Shown: positions 1 to 9,929, counted from the stretch's first letter. The stretch: 64,000 nucleotides of DNA from Nocardiopsis gilva YIM 90087 (GCF_002263495.1 NZ_CP022753.1:5758312-5822311), one strand, 5' to 3'. Made by a program: numbers and translations. The notes: generated by a model not told the origin, from the letters alone.

Positions 1-624
1 GCGCCACCGTACCCGCACGCCGCGTCGATCGGCCGCCGCAATGCCCACCGGCTGGGCGATCGGGGCCGCTCAGGCCGGGCGAACCGCGAAGAGTTGGGAG
101 ATTACCGCCATACTCCCACCACTCGTCCCGAACCGGACGCTAGAGTCGCGTGCGGAGCATCCGAGCATAGCGTGCCGGCAGTCCCGATCAGCGCCGCTGC
201 CGCGCCGCTCGACCGACGTGGCCCCGGCTCTCGGACGGACCGCGCTCACCGTGCCCGGCTTCCCGTCCGCTCACGACGCCGGAGGGCACCTGATAGCGCG
301 AGAGTCGCCCTACCACGGCTCTCGGCACCCACGACGGGTTATCCTCGGGCCGCACGCTCGATGCCCTACATCGGATGAGCCGCGAACGGATCCGTCGGCG
401 CCTCGTCTTGGAACACAGCAGGTCACCCCGAAGTCGGGCGGCATCCGACCGCTGTGGTCCACGACTCCGCACGATCACGGGCCCGGACCCCGGACCGGCC
501 GCGTCATCAACCCCCATGTGCCGCCCCAGGACAGTCTCCGGAGCCTCCCATCGCACCGCATCCGAACGAGCCAACCGACGGCCGCCCCGGCCCTGACGGC
601 CGGCATCAGCGGCAGCACGCCGCC
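1..624. other. Upstream region with no convincing gene
   Basis: No open frame here looks like a real protein. The frames that exist are arginine-, alanine- and proline-rich translations typical of random GC-rich DNA, and the long minus-strand frame crossing into the next gene is a shadow of that gene's proline/glutamine-rich repeats. I see no clear tRNA, terminator or repeat. The region probably holds the promoter of the gene starting at 625, but I cannot place a convincing -35/-10 pair. Confidence 0.5.
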
Positions 625-2568
625 ATGAACAACGGACCTGCTGAGGAGCCCGCGCAGACCCCGCGACCGCCGCAGCCGGGCCAGCCCCCGCGCAGCGGAC
701 CCGGCGGTGCCATGGGACCGCAGGAGCCCCTTCCGCCCTCCCCCGGATCACCCCAGCACGCCGGACCGCCCGCCTCGCAGCCGCGACACGCGGGTCCCCG
801 ACCGGGACCGGGCGCTCCCCAGGGAGCACCGGCGCCGGGCGCCCCCGGTCCGCAGCAGCCCCAACCGCACCCCGGACCTCAGCAGCCGCTCCCCCCGGCG
901 CCCCCGCCCAACGGAGGCCGTCCGGGAGCGCAGCGCCCCGTGAACGGTCAGCCCCCGATGGGCGGCGCCACCGGCGGACAGCAGGCCCCCATGCCCGGCC
1001 CCCAGCAGCCGCCCGCGCCGGGCGTTCGCCCCGGCCCCCACCCGCCGACCGGCGGTCAGCCTCCGATGCAGCCGCCTCCCGGTTCGCCCCAGCAACCGCA
1101 GACCGGAGCACGGCCGCCGCAGCACCAGCCGGGACCGCAACAGCCCCCACAGCCACAACCGCACCGGGGCGCCCCGCAGGGCGCACCCGCGCCCCCGCCC
1201 GGACCTCCCCAGGCACAGCGCCCCGCGCTTCCACCCGCGGCCGAAGGTGCACCGCAGCGGCCCGGCCCGGCCGGGCCACCGCCCGCCCAAGGCGGCCCCA
1301 GCCCGCAACAACCACAGCAGCCGCAGCAGCCGCAGCAGCAACACCCTGGCCCGCAGGCGCCGCACGGCCTACCCTCGGGGCCGCCACAGCCGCCGCCTAC
1401 CGGCGCGCCGACGGGTGGCCAACCCGGCATGGGCCGGCCGACCGGCGGCCAGCAGCCCCCGATGGGTGGCCCCACCATGGGCACCCCCACCGGTGGACAG
1501 CAGCCCATGGGCGGGCCCCAGCAGGTCCCGGGTGGCGGCGGTCCGCAGCGGCACGCCGCCGAACCGCAGCCCCAGCAGCCGCCCGCGAACAGCGGGCCGC
1601 ACCAACCGCTGCAGGGACGTGTCCTGCAACCCGGCGCGCCCGCACCAGACGCGGACGCCGTCTCCGTTCCGGCGGAGGACCCCGTCTTCCCCCAGGACGC
1701 CGGTGCGGCCACGCAGAACATGAACGCCGTCGTCGACGACAACGCGACCCAGGCCATCCCGCCGGTCGACGACGACTTCGGCGGCCTGCCCATGTTCCGG
1801 GACGAGACCCGCAAGGGCGGCGCCACCTACGAGCGCACCGCTGAGATCGACCTGTCCGGCATGGACGTCGACGGCGACACCCCCAGCCGCGAGCGGGGCC
1901 GGCGCCGCGGCGGCACCAACGGCCGAAACAAGCAGGGCATCCTGCTGGGCGCGGGGTTCGTCGCTCTGCTCCTGATCGGCGGCGGGGGCGCGTTCCTCAT
2001 CGCCAGCAACAGCGGGTCGGACGGGTCGGACACCGGCTCCACCGGCGGCGAGGCCGCCGCTCCCGAGGCGCCGGTCGCCCTCGAAACCGGCGCGCTCTTC
2101 CCGGAGGACATCGAGATCGAGGGCGTGAAGTTCGAACGGGTCATCACCGACGACACCGGCGACAAGTGCGAAACCGCGACCCACGGCGGCTACGGCGACG
2201 TCCTCAAGGACAACGACTGCCAGCAGCTCATCCGCGCCACCTACGTCGACGCGGACGCCACCCGCGCCATCACCACCGGTGTCGCCGCGCTTCCGTCCCC
2301 GGACAACGCGACAGCGGCCCAGGAGGCCCAGGACCTGGGCGCGACCACATGGTTCGCCGGTCTCAAGGGGAAGGACGACACCGGCACCGAACGCATGGGC
2401 TTCGCCGGCGGCCACGCCTCCGGCGCCCAGTGGGGCCCCTACCTGGTCTTCACCCTCGCCGCCAACAGCGACGGCCGCGCCCCCGAAGGCGACGACTCCG
2501 ATCTGGCCGACCTGAGCGACGGCTTCACCAGCAACTCCCTGGAGTCCCTGGCCGAGAACGTCGACTGA
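625..2568 (+). CDS. Pro/Gln/Gly-rich disordered protein with one membrane segment and an extracytoplasmic C-terminal domain
   Basis: About 647 residues if translation starts at the ATG at 625 (MNNGPAEE). The frame stays open to a GTG at 454, but that extension reads like untranslated leader. Residues 1 to about 330 are low-complexity, dominated by P, Q, G and A with GGQQPP/PQQP-type repeats. An acidic linker follows, with a T-Q-A-I-P-type motif, then a basic stretch ending GRNKQG. One hydrophobic helix (GILLGAGFVALLLIGG) lies at about residues 437-460. The roughly 185-residue C-terminal part, with two cysteines (DKCET, DNDCQQ), should lie outside the cell. This is the layout of many actinobacterial proteins with a disordered cytoplasmic tail and an exported sensor-like domain. 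I do not recognise the outer domain and assign no function. Confidence 0.75.
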   Translation: MNNGPAEEPAQTPRPPQPGQPPRSGPGGAMGPQEPLPPSPGSPQHAGPPASQPRHAGPRPGPGAPQGAPAPGAPGPQQPQPHPGPQQPLPPAPPPNGGRPGAQRPVNGQPPMGGATGGQQAPMPGPQQPPAPGVRPGPHPPTGGQPPMQPPPGSPQQPQTGARPPQHQPGPQQPPQPQPHRGAPQGAPAPPPGPPQAQRPALPPAAEGAPQRPGPAGPPPAQGGPSPQQPQQPQQPQQQHPGPQAPHGLPSGPPQPPPTGAPTGGQPGMGRPTGGQQPPMGGPTMGTPTGGQQPMGGPQQVPGGGGPQRHAAEPQPQQPPANSGPHQPLQGRVLQPGAPAPDADAVSVPAEDPVFPQDAGAATQNMNAVVDDNATQAIPPVDDDFGGLPMFRDETRKGGATYERTAEIDLSGMDVDGDTPSRERGRRRGGTNGRNKQGILLGAGFVALLLIGGGGAFLIASNSGSDGSDTGSTGGEAAAPEAPVALETGALFPEDIEIEGVKFERVITDDTGDKCETATHGGYGDVLKDNDCQQLIRATYVDADATRAITTGVAALPSPDNATAAQEAQDLGATTWFAGLKGKDDTGTERMGFAGGHASGAQWGPYLVFTLAANSDGRAPEGDDSDLADLSDGFTSNSLESLAENVD

Positions 2569-2594
2569 CACCACCCCCGAGCCGCACACCCGCC

Positions 2595-2655
2595 GGTGAT
2601 CACTGGGTTCGTCCGCGCAAAACGGACAGAATCGGCGACTTCCGCCGTGATCACC
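2595..2655. repeat. 60-bp palindromic unit A
   Basis: A 61-base unit bounded by the inverted repeat GGTGATCAC / GTGATCACC. The interior contains GCAAAACGGACAGA, which is shared in opposite orientation with unit C at 2981-3040. It starts 26 bases after the stop of the upstream gene, so it could also act as that gene's terminator. Length and TGATC edges match the other four units in the window. Confidence 0.7.
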
Positions 2656-2676
2656 GCGTGGTCGGCGGTGTGGTCG

Positions 2677-2740
2677 GGGGGTCTGCTGGGCGGCCTTGTC
2701 GGCGTTCATCCTGCCCGGTGTCCCGTGGTGAAAAGCGGCA
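2677..2740 (+). repeat. Inverted long-repeat module, left copy
   Basis: A 24-base block (2677-2700, GGGGGTCTGCTGGG...) and a 16-base block GTGGTGAAAAGCGGCA (2725-2740) are identical to two blocks in opposite orientation at 3200-3223 and 3160-3175. The spacing between blocks, 24 bases, is the same in both copies. Weaker similarity (GGGGGTGGGG-like) continues to about 2785. Non-coding in any plausible frame. Confidence 0.75.
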
Positions 2741-2845
2741 CCGAGGGCCGGTGGGGGTGGGGCGCCGTGGTCGTCCAGCGGCGTCGGGTGGGTGGCCCGG
2801 GGCGGGAAGACGCTCGCTGTAGGCCCGTTATGTCCGCGCCTGTGT

Positions 2846-2905
2846 TGATCTCGGGAAAGTGCGCCAAAAAACCGCTGGAATTTGGCGCACTTTGCCGAGA
2901 TCAAC
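2846..2905. repeat. 60-bp palindromic unit B
   Basis: A 60-base unit with 24-base inverted arms starting TTGATCTCGGGAAAGTGCGC and differing at a single position. The 12-base centre is AAACCGCTGGAA. The exact reverse complement of that centre occurs in unit E at 47364-47455, whose arms are nearly identical, so B and E are copies of one element 44 kb apart. Confidence 0.85.
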
Positions 2906-2980
2906 GAATCCACCCTGCGCCAACCAGGACAAACAGGGCAAAGGGCCCGCCGCGCCGCACCACCGCGGCCCCCTTCCGCC

Positions 2981-3040
2981 GATGATCATGGGAATTTCTC
3001 TGACTCTGTCCGTTTTGCCGGAACAATTCCCATGATCATC
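2981..3040. repeat. 60-bp palindromic unit C
   Basis: A 60-base unit with perfect 14-base arms GATGATCATGGGAA / TTCCCATGATCATC. The core TCTGTCCGTTTTGC is the reverse complement of the core of unit A. The TGATC edges and unit length match the rest of the family. Confidence 0.8.
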
Positions 3041-3159
3041 GCGGGGAACTTGTGGCAAACCGGGCATACCCGGCGCCGGGTGATTCGCTATCCGGCTTTT
3101 GGGCCGTCCGCCCGCCCTCCCGGGAGCCGAGAGGCGCCCCCAGCCCCCTCCGCCGTCGC

Positions 3160-3223
3160 TGCCGCTTTTCACCACAGAGCGCCGGAAAGGGAACCACCAG
3201 ACAAGGCCGCCCAGCAGACCCCC
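3160..3223 (-). repeat. Inverted long-repeat module, right copy
   Basis: The minus-strand copy of the module at 2677-2740: a 16-base block at 3160-3175 and a 24-base block at 3200-3223, identical to the left copy and with the same 24-base spacing. The two copies enclose palindromic units B and C. The overall arrangement resembles a decayed element with subterminal inverted repeats, but I see no transposase. Confidence 0.75.
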
Positions 3224-3243
3224 GGGACTCTCCCGATCCCTAT

Positions 3244-4095
3244 CTAACCGGACAGGGTCCGCACTCTGCGGGTGGCGGTGGCGCGCGTGGCCAGGTCGGT
3301 GTCGGCGGGGTAGCGGATTTCCTCCAGGCTGAGGCCGTGGGGTGGGACGACGTGGACGGCCGAGTCGCGGACTCCGGCGTTGAGGACGGTTCGGGGCCAT
3401 GACGTGTCGCGGCGGCCGTCGCCGACCGCGAGGACGGCGCCGACCAGGGCTCGGACCATGTTGTGGCAGAAGGCGTCGGCCTGGACGGTGCCCGCGTAGA
3501 GGTGCTCGTCCTCGCGCACCCACTCCAGGCGCAGCAGTTCGCGGATGGTCGTCGCGCCCTCGCGCTTGCGGCAGTAGGCGGCGAAGTCGTGTTCGCCGAG
3601 GAGCTCGGCCGCCGCCTGGTTCATGCGGTCCAGGTCGAGGGGGCGCTTGTGCCACAGGACGTCGTGGCGGCGCAGTGGGTCGACGCCGCCGGGGGCATCG
3701 CTGACCCGGTAGACGTAGCGGCGGTACAGCGGGGAGAAGCGGGCGTCGAAGCCCTCGGGAGCCGGGGCCACGGCGCGGACTCGGACGTCAGCGGGGAGGA
3801 CCCCCGACAGGCGACGCAGCAGACGGTCACCCTCAGCGGCCCACAGATCCACAGGGACGTCCAGATGGGCCACCTGCCCACGTGCGTGCACGCCGGCGTC
3901 CGTCCGTCCGGCCACGGTCAACTGAACGCCGTCCAGACGCAGCACACGTGCCAGAGCGAACTGCAGTTCTCCCTGGACCGTTCGCCGTCCCGGCTGCTCG
4001 GCCCACCCGGAGAACTCGGTGCCGTCGTAGGCGATGTCCAGTCGCAGCCGGAGGAGCTCAGGCGTGCTCGTCGTGGGCGACGCCGGGTCGTGCAT
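3244..4095 (-). CDS. truA: tRNA pseudouridine(38-40) synthase TruA
   Basis: Converts uridines 38-40 of the tRNA anticodon arm to pseudouridine. About 283 residues from the ATG at 4095 (MHDPASPTT); the frame is open further upstream, but that stretch lacks TruA similarity. The catalytic aspartate lies in [18 protein letters not shown]. Other family features are the N-terminal [25 protein letters not shown], and the C-terminal [17 protein letters not shown]. It follows rplQ by about 230 bases, the usual end of the alpha operon in actinobacteria. In Streptomyces, rplM-rpsI typically follow; here a repeat cluster does. Confidence 0.95.
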   Translation of the reverse strand: MHDPASPTTSTPELLRLRLDIAYDGTEFSGWAEQPGRRTVQGELQFALARVLRLDGVQLTVAGRTDAGVHARGQVAHLDVPVDLWAAEGDRLLRRLSGVLPADVRVRAVAPAPEGFDARFSPLYRRYVYRVSDAPGGVDPLRRHDVLWHKRPLDLDRMNQAAAELLGEHDFAAYCRKREGATTIRELLRLEWVREDEHLYAGTVQADAFCHNMVRALVGAVLAVGDGRRDTSWPRTVLNAGVRDSAVHVVPPHGLSLEEIRYPADTDLATRATATRRVRTLSG

Positions 4096-4202
4096 CTGTG
4101 GTCTCCAGGATCGTCGAGGTCGTGTGGGATCGCCGTCGTGCCGGTGGGGTGCGTGTCCCCAGGTACCCATGCCGCTGTGCTCCCCACCCGCGGCCCCGAC
4201 GC

Positions 4203-4243
4203 ACGAAGTGCCCGGCCCCCGGATCGGGGATCGGGCACTTCGT
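4203..4243 (-). terminator. Hairpin between rplQ and truA
   Basis: Perfect 12-base arms ACGAAGTGCCCG / CGGGCACTTCGT with a further inner CCCCGGATCGGGG stem. It lies about 85 bases past the rplQ stop and has no T-tract, as is common in actinobacteria. It could terminate or attenuate the alpha operon before truA. Confidence 0.6.
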
Positions 4244-4326
4244 CGCGTAAGGCGATGCGTACGGCGCTCATGCCGACCGGGCCGGCATGAGGCCGATGAC
4301 CGATGAAGCGCGAACGCTGAGCGTTC

Positions 4327-4815
4327 CTACTTCTCCTCGGTCGTCTCGTCGGCCTTGGTCTCGGCCTCGGCCGGAGCCTCGGTGGTCTCCTCGGCCTTGG
4401 CCTCGGTGGCCTGCTCCGCCGCCGGCGCGGCCGGGACGGTCGTGGCGGCCGGAGCGGACAGGGCCTCGACCAGCTCGATCACGGCCATCGGGGCGTTGTC
4501 GCCCTTGCGCGGACCGATCTTGGTGATCCGGGTGTACCCGCCGTTGCGGTTCTCGAAGCGCGGGCCGATCTCGGTGAACAGCTCGTGCACGACCGACTTG
4601 TCGCTGATCTTGGTCAGCACCTGGCGACGCGCGTGCAGGTCGCCGCGCTTGCCCAGGGTGATCAGCTTCTCAGCGTACGGGCGCAGCCGCTTGGCCTTGG
4701 CCTCGGTGGTCTTGATGCGGCCATGCTGGAACAGCGCGGTCGCCAGATTCGCCAGCATGAGCCGCTCGTGGGCCGGGCCGGCCCCCAGGCGAGGCCCCTT
4801 CGTTGGCGTGGGCAT
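4327..4815 (-). CDS. rplQ: 50S ribosomal protein L17
   Basis: Large-subunit protein near the exit tunnel. 162 residues. The conserved core is residues 1-118 ([43 protein letters not shown]), and a roughly 45-residue tail rich in A, E, T and K follows. Such a tail is usual for high-GC actinobacterial L17. It follows rpoA by 67 bases, the conserved alpha-operon order. Confidence 0.97.
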   Translation of the reverse strand: MPTPTKGPRLGAGPAHERLMLANLATALFQHGRIKTTEAKAKRLRPYAEKLITLGKRGDLHARRQVLTKISDKSVVHELFTEIGPRFENRNGGYTRITKIGPRKGDNAPMAVIELVEALSAPAATTVPAAPAAEQATEAKAEETTEAPAEAETKADETTEEK

Positions 4816-4882
4816 TGTGTCGTTCTCCTAGTGATGCGGTCCTCGACCAGGCACTCGGCCGTGGACCATTGGGCGACGTCTT

Positions 4883-5902
4883 CTAGTACTGCTCGGTCTC
4901 GACGAAGGACTGGTCATCGTCGTCGGAACCGTAGGAGTCGGCCGCGCTGCTGGGGTCGAATCCGGGCGGGGAGTCCTTGAGCGAGAGGCCCATGTCGATG
5001 AGCTTCTGCTTGACCTCTTCGATGGACTTCGCGCCGAAGTTCCTTATATCGAGAAGGTCCTGCTCGGAGCGTGCGACGAGCTCGCCGACGCTGTGGATGC
5101 CCTCGCGCTTGAGGCAGTTGTAGGAACGGACCGTGAGGTTGAGGTCCTCGATCGGCAGCGCCAGGTCGGCCGCCAGGGCGGCGTCCGTCGGCGACGGGCC
5201 CATGTCGATGCCTTCGGCGTCGACGTTGAGCTCACGGGCCAGACCGAACAGCTCGACCAGGGTCTTGCCGGCGCTCGCGACGGCGTCGCGCGGCCGGATG
5301 GCCGGCTTGGTCTCGATGTCGACGATCAGCCGGTCGAAGTCGGTGCGCTGCTCGACACGGGTGGCCTCGACCTTGTAGGTGACCCGCAGGACCGGCGAGT
5401 AGATCGAGTCGATCGGGATGCGCCCGATCTCCTGGCCCGGCTGCTTGTTCTGCGCGGCGGAGACGTAGCCGCGGCCGCGCTCGACCGTCAGCTCCATCTC
5501 CAGCTTGCCCTTGCTGTTGAGCGTCGCGATGTGCAGGTCGGGGTTGTGCACCTCGACACCCGCCGGCGGGGCGATGTCCGCGGCGGTGACGACACCCGGG
5601 CCCTGCTTGCGCAGGTACATCAGCACCGGCTCGTCGTGCTCGGAGCTCACGACGAGGCCCTTGAGGTTCAGGATGAGCTCGGTGACGTCTTCCTTGACAC
5701 CGGGAACGGTGGTGAACTCGTGCTCCACGCCCTCGATGCGGATGCTGGTGACAGCGGCACCGGGGATGGACGAGAGCAGGGTCCGCCGGATCGAGTTCCC
5801 GATCGTGTAGCCGAAGCCCGGCTCCAGGGGTTCGATGACGAACTTGGAGCGGTACTCCGCGAGCGACTCCTCGGAGAGCGTCGGACGCTGAGCGATCAAC
5901 AT
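4883..5902 (-). CDS. rpoA: DNA-directed RNA polymerase subunit alpha
   Basis: Assembly platform of RNA polymerase. The start at 5902 gives [12 protein letters not shown] and 339 residues, and is preceded by a strong GGAAAGGA site; an in-frame codon 7 residues earlier would put the ribosome site inside the gene. Alpha-NTD is at about 1-230 ([25 protein letters not shown]). Alpha-CTD is at about 255-312 ([32 protein letters not shown]), which contacts DNA UP elements and activators. An acidic C-terminal tail follows. rpsD is not between rpsK and rpoA, as in Streptomyces and unlike mycobacteria. Confidence 0.98.
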   Translation of the reverse strand: MLIAQRPTLSEESLAEYRSKFVIEPLEPGFGYTIGNSIRRTLLSSIPGAAVTSIRIEGVEHEFTTVPGVKEDVTELILNLKGLVVSSEHDEPVLMYLRKQGPGVVTAADIAPPAGVEVHNPDLHIATLNSKGKLEMELTVERGRGYVSAAQNKQPGQEIGRIPIDSIYSPVLRVTYKVEATRVEQRTDFDRLIVDIETKPAIRPRDAVASAGKTLVELFGLARELNVDAEGIDMGPSPTDAALAADLALPIEDLNLTVRSYNCLKREGIHSVGELVARSEQDLLDIRNFGAKSIEEVKQKLIDMGLSLKDSPPGFDPSSAADSYGSDDDDQSFVETEQY

Positions 5903-6008
5903 GGTCCGTGATTCCTTTCCCACGGCCGCCCGCTATATGACGGCCACTGGACGGCTCCGCGAACGCGAAGCCCTGATTACCTCTTACCCGGATCTCCGGG
6001 TTACCCCG

Positions 6009-6040
6009 CCTCGCGGGCCCCAAGGAAAGGACCCGCGAGG
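6009..6040 (-). terminator. Hairpin in the rpsK-rpoA gap
   Basis: Arms CCTCGCGGG / CCCGCGAGG (9 bases, perfect) with a 14-base loop, between rpsK and rpoA. No T-tract. It may be a partial attenuator or an mRNA-stability hairpin adjusting rpoA output. Confidence 0.4.
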
Positions 6041-6061
6041 ACAACGCGGTCGACGGGCGGG

Positions 6062-6469
<408 letters not shown>

Positions 6470-6542
6470 ACCTGACTACTCCCAAGATCATCGGTCCGTT
6501 GGCGTTTCCGGACTCGAAGCTGTTGGCTTACGTCCGGACGGA

Positions 6543-6923
6543 CTACTTCTTACCGGCCTTCTTCTTGCCGGCCACGGTCTTCTTCTTGCCCTTGCGGGTA
6601 CGCGCGTTGGTCTGCGTCCGCTGGCCGTGGACCGGCAGGCCGCGACGGTGCCGGATGCCCTGGTAGCAGGCGATCTCCATCTTGCGCCGAATGTCGGCCT
6701 GGACCTCACGGCGGAGGTCACCTTCGACCTTGTAGTTGGCGTCGATGTAGTCGCGAATCTTCACCAGCTGGTCTTCGGTGAGCTGGTGGACGCGGGTGTT
6801 CGGGTCGACGCCCGTGTTCTTCAGAGTCTCGATAGAGCGGGTGCGCCCGACCCCGAAAACATAAGTGAGAGCGACCTCCACCCGCTTGTCGCGGGGGATG
6901 TCAACGCCGGCAACGCGTGCCAT
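6543..6923 (-). CDS. rpsM: 30S ribosomal protein S13
   Basis: Head protein of the small subunit that contacts the large subunit. The start at 6923 gives [20 protein letters not shown] and 126 residues; the upstream in-frame extension is not S13-like. The family motif [25 protein letters not shown] is present, and the lysine-rich C-terminal tail ([14 protein letters not shown]) is usual for actinobacteria. It follows rpmJ. Confidence 0.97.
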   Translation of the reverse strand: MARVAGVDIPRDKRVEVALTYVFGVGRTRSIETLKNTGVDPNTRVHQLTEDQLVKIRDYIDANYKVEGDLRREVQADIRRKMEIACYQGIRHRRGLPVHGQRTQTNARTRKGKKKTVAGKKKAGKK

Positions 6924-7142
6924 GTGGGCGAACTCCTTCGTACTAGTGCGGAGGTCTTTCCCGTTCCCCAACCCTCTCGTCGCCCAATCGACGAGGCCCC
7001 GGCCTCCGACCGGGGGTTATCTCCCGCCGCGATCGTTCGCGGATCCGAGGAGATGGAACGAGACTTCTACAGCTTCTTCTTCGCCGCCGAGGCGCGGACG
7101 TCCAACGCCCACGTGGCGGACGAGCCTGTCAAGAAGCGGCCG

Positions 7143-7256
7143 TCAGCCCTGACGCTGCTTGTGGCGCGGGTCCGAGCAAATGACCATGATCCGGCCGTTG
7201 CGGCGGATGACACGGCACTTCGCGCAGATCTTCTTGACGCTCGGCTTGACCTTCAT
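7143..7256 (-). CDS. rpmJ: 50S ribosomal protein L36, zinc-binding form
   Basis: A small gene of 37 residues starting ATG at 7256 ([20 protein letters not shown]) and ending HKQRQG. Zinc ligands are C11, C14, C27 and H32, the complete C+ set, so this is the zinc-dependent paralogue type. It sits between infA (68 bases upstream) and rpsM, the conserved order. Confidence 0.96.
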   Translation of the reverse strand: MKVKPSVKKICAKCRVIRRNGRIMVICSDPRHKQRQG

Positions 7257-7324
7257 GGTGTCTCCGAACTCATGCCATCACGCTACGCCGTCTCCCTCGG
7301 GGAAGGCGGCCGACGCGCGAGGGC

Positions 7325-7546
7325 CTACTTGTAGCGGTAAACGATGCGCCCGCGCGTGAGGTCGTACGGGCTCAGCTCCACAACGACGCGGTCGTCGGGG
7401 AGGATACGGATGTAGTGCATCCGCATCTTGCCGCTGATGTGGGCAAGCACCTTGTGCCCGTTGTCGAGCTCCACTCGGAACATAGCGTTGGGCAGGGACT
7501 CGATAACGGAGCCCTCGATCTCGATGGCGCCGTCTTTCTTAGCCAT
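7325..7546 (-). CDS. infA: Translation initiation factor IF-1
   Basis: A 73-residue OB-fold protein that binds the 30S A site during initiation. The start at 7546 gives [20 protein letters not shown]; another in-frame start codon lies 3 codons upstream, but the chosen one gives the standard N-terminus. Conserved [19 protein letters not shown]-type core (here [15 protein letters not shown]). First gene of the alpha-operon block, behind a roughly 320-base non-coding stretch with its own promoter candidate. Confidence 0.97.
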   Translation of the reverse strand: MAKKDGAIEIEGSVIESLPNAMFRVELDNGHKVLAHISGKMRMHYIRILPDDRVVVELSPYDLTRGRIVYRYK

Positions 7547-7730
7547 ATCCTCCACGCTTCGGAATCAGCCCCGTGGCCGCGGGGAACACGAGGCAGGGCC
7601 GTTGGCGGCCCGGTACCAATTGCTGAATCGAACACTGAGAAATCAGGTCAACTGCGTCAGCATACGTCGAGGAACCGAGCGGATGCGATTTCAGGCAGCC
7701 TGACCCAACAGCCCGAGTGTGGGCATAGCC

Positions 7731-7760
7731 AGTCTAGCGTGCTCGGGCGAGTGGTCTCGA
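7731..7760 (-). promoter_or_regulatory. Candidate promoter for infA-rpmJ-rpsM operon
   Basis: On the minus strand, a TAGACT -10 (7736-7731) lies 18 bases from a TCGAGA -35-like hexamer (7760-7755). It would give a leader of about 175 nt to infA. The 319-base gap 7547-7865 holds nothing else I can support. Confidence 0.35.
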
Positions 7761-7865
7761 CACTAGGCACGTGACGTGCCGCGGAACGGCGATACCGTCC
7801 CGCTGCGTCGGCGGTGCCGGCGTTTCCTCCGGTGTCCGCCGCCCCTGTCTACCGCCCGCAGGCGG

Positions 7866-8369
7866 TCAGTCGTCCTCCGCCCGGTCGGACCCCGTCTTGG
7901 TGAAGAACAACGCGAGGGTGATCAGCAGCATGATCATCCCCCACGGCACGAGCACCCACAGGAACCACGGATAGCCGTCGGTGGTGCCGGTGAGGAACAG
8001 GATCGACCAGATCGAGAAGCAGACGGTGTTGACCCCGGCCCACAGCCCCCAGGGAATCAGCAGTGCCGGATCCTTCAGCAGGTCGCTCGTCTGCGGAGAG
8101 CGCTCGTCCCCCGCACTCTCGGTGCGTCGCGCCTCCCGCACCGCCTGCCCCTCGGTGGCGCGGCGCTTCTCCGTGAGGTCGCGCTCCGGCAGGTCGCGGG
8201 TGAGGGGGTCGAGTTCACCGACGGTCCGCGCCTTGTAGGCGCTCTCGAGCCGGGCGCTGAACTCGTCGTTGTCCAACCGCCCCTGGGCGAAGTGCTCCTG
8301 CAGGAGCTTGGCCACGCGATCGCGATCGGTGTCGGAAGCCCTGATCTCCGGCGCTGACTCGGACACCAC
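7866..8369 (-). CDS. DUF1707 domain membrane protein
   Basis: 167 residues. The N-terminal DUF1707/SHOCT-like domain (residues about 8-60: IRASDTDRDRVAKLLQEHFA, GRLDNDEFSARLESAYKART, LDPLTRDLP) is a short helical domain common in actinobacterial membrane proteins. A charged linker follows, then two membrane helices (about 105-128 and 136-158). A GTG at 8369 or the adjacent GTG at 8366 is the start. It stands alone between map and infA, in the same direction. Function unknown; the DUF1707 assignment is the only firm statement. Confidence 0.85.
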   Translation of the reverse strand: MVSESAPEIRASDTDRDRVAKLLQEHFAQGRLDNDEFSARLESAYKARTVGELDPLTRDLPERDLTEKRRATEGQAVREARRTESAGDERSPQTSDLLKDPALLIPWGLWAGVNTVCFSIWSILFLTGTTDGYPWFLWVLVPWGMIMLLITLALFFTKTGSDRAEDD

Positions 8370-8454
8370 TCACACCATCCTCGATGACTGACCGGGGCCG
8401 GATGACCACGCGGCCCATCCTAGCGACCGGACCGGTGCCCCTCCATCCCGATCA

Positions 8455-9279
8455 TCAGAAGCCTGGGTCCACAAAGCCCATTTCGGCCATCTTCGCCCGG
8501 TTCTCCTCGCGAGCGGTGAGGACAAGGGGGCCATCGGCGGTGATCGCGACCGAGTGCTCGAAGTGGGCCGAGCGCTCGCCGTCGCGGGTGACGACGGTCC
8601 AGCCGTCCTCCAGCTGCACGACGTGCCGGGTGCCCCGGTTGGTCATCGGCTCGATGGCCAGGCACATGCCCTCGGCCAGCCGCATGCCCTTGCCCGGCCG
8701 CCCGTGGTTCAGCACGTGCGGTTCCATGTGCATCTCGGTCCCGATGCCGTGCCCGCCGTACTCCTGCACGTTGCCGTACCCGCCCTGGGACTGGATGTAG
8801 GAGTCGACGGCGTGTCCGATGTCACCGAGCCGCTTGCCGGGACGCAGCTGGGCGATGCCCTGCCACATGGACTCCTCGCAGACCTCCAGCATCCGCTGGT
8901 CGGCCGCACTGATCTCCCCCACCGCGACCGTGATCGCGGAGTCGCCGTGCCACCCGTCGAGGATGGCACCGCAGTCGATGGAGATGATGTCCCCGGCCTC
9001 CAGCACCTTGGTGTCGCGCGGGATGCCGTGCACGACCTCCTCGTTCACCGAGGCGCAGATCGACCCCGGAAAGCCGTGGTAGCCCTTGAAGGAGGGCACC
9101 GCCCCGGAGTCGCGGATGCTGCGCTCCGCGATCGCGTCGAGGTCCAGCGTGGTCATGCCGGGTTCGACGGAGGAGCGCAGCAGGTCGAGCGTGCGGGACA
9201 CGACCTGGCCCGCCGCCCGCATCTTCGTGATCTCACCCGCGCTCTTGAGCTGGATCGCGGGTTCTGCTTTGCGGAACAT
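8455..9279 (-). CDS. map: Methionine aminopeptidase, type I
   Basis: Removes the initiator methionine from nascent proteins using two divalent metals. 274 residues. Metal-ligand motifs are visible in order: SIDCGAILDGWHGDSAITVAVG (two Asp), GHGIGTEMHMEPHVLNHG (His), AIEPM (Glu) and FEHSVAITADGP (Glu). The start shares one base with the adk stop (TGATG), so translation is probably coupled. Third gene of a secY-adk-map operon. Confidence 0.97.
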   Translation of the reverse strand: MFRKAEPAIQLKSAGEITKMRAAGQVVSRTLDLLRSSVEPGMTTLDLDAIAERSIRDSGAVPSFKGYHGFPGSICASVNEEVVHGIPRDTKVLEAGDIISIDCGAILDGWHGDSAITVAVGEISAADQRMLEVCEESMWQGIAQLRPGKRLGDIGHAVDSYIQSQGGYGNVQEYGGHGIGTEMHMEPHVLNHGRPGKGMRLAEGMCLAIEPMTNRGTRHVVQLEDGWTVVTRDGERSAHFEHSVAITADGPLVLTAREENRAKMAEMGFVDPGF

Positions 9280-9929
9280 CAGCCCTTGGCCCTCAGCGCT
9301 TCCTTGGCCCGGGCGGTGACGTCCTCGACCGCGCCGGTCGCCTGGATCGACACCAGGAGGCCACCGCCCTCGTAGAACGAGACCAGCGGCGCGGTCTGCT
9401 CCCGGTAGACCTCCAGGCGGTGCCGGATGGTCTCCTCCTGGTCGTCGTCGCGCTGGAACAGCTCACCGCCGCAGAGGTCGCACACGCCCTCCTGCTTCGG
9501 CGGGTCGTACAGCACGTGCTGCACGTGCCCGCAGTTGCGGCAGGAACGGCGGCCCGACAGCCGCTTGACGACCTCTTCCTCGTCGACCTTGAGCTCGAGC
9601 ACCGCGTCGAGGCGCTCGTCCATGTCGTCGAGGATCTTGTTCAGGGTCTCCGCCTGGGCGACATTGCGCGGGAACCCGTCCAGCAGAAAGCCGCCCTGGG
9701 CGTCCTCCTGGCCGAGACGGTCGCGGACCATCGCGTTGGTGACCTCGTCGGGAACCAGGTCGCCCCGGTCCATGTAGGCCTTGGCCTGCTTACCAAGCTC
9801 GGTGCCGCCGCTCACGTTGGCACGGAAGATGTCGCCGGTGGACACCTTCGGAATCGACAATTCTGACGCCAGGATCTGGGCCTGGGTGCCCTTACCGGCA
9901 CCCGGCGGTCCCACCAATACGGCACGCAC
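9279..9929 (-). CDS. adk: Adenylate kinase, zinc-LID type
   Basis: Catalyses ATP + AMP to 2 ADP. 216 residues from GTG at 9929 ([20 protein letters not shown]). The P-loop is at residues 8-15, the AMP-binding segment is [10 protein letters not shown], and the LID carries four cysteines (CRNC...CDLC, about 129-155), so it is the structural-zinc form. The start overlaps the secY stop by one base (TAGTG) and the stop overlaps the map start by one base. Confidence 0.98.
   Translation of the reverse strand: MRAVLVGPPGAGKGTQAQILASELSIPKVSTGDIFRANVSGGTELGKQAKAYMDRGDLVPDEVTNAMVRDRLGQEDAQGGFLLDGFPRNVAQAETLNKILDDMDERLDAVLELKVDEEEVVKRLSGRRSCRNCGHVQHVLYDPPKQEGVCDLCGGELFQRDDDQEETIRHRLEVYREQTAPLVSFYEGGGLLVSIQATGAVEDVTARAKEALRAKG

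Noticed and set aside
188-1387. A 399-residue minus-strand open frame rich in A, R, G and V
   Set aside because: It is the complement of the Pro/Gln-rich repeats of the plus-strand gene and has no domain-like segments.
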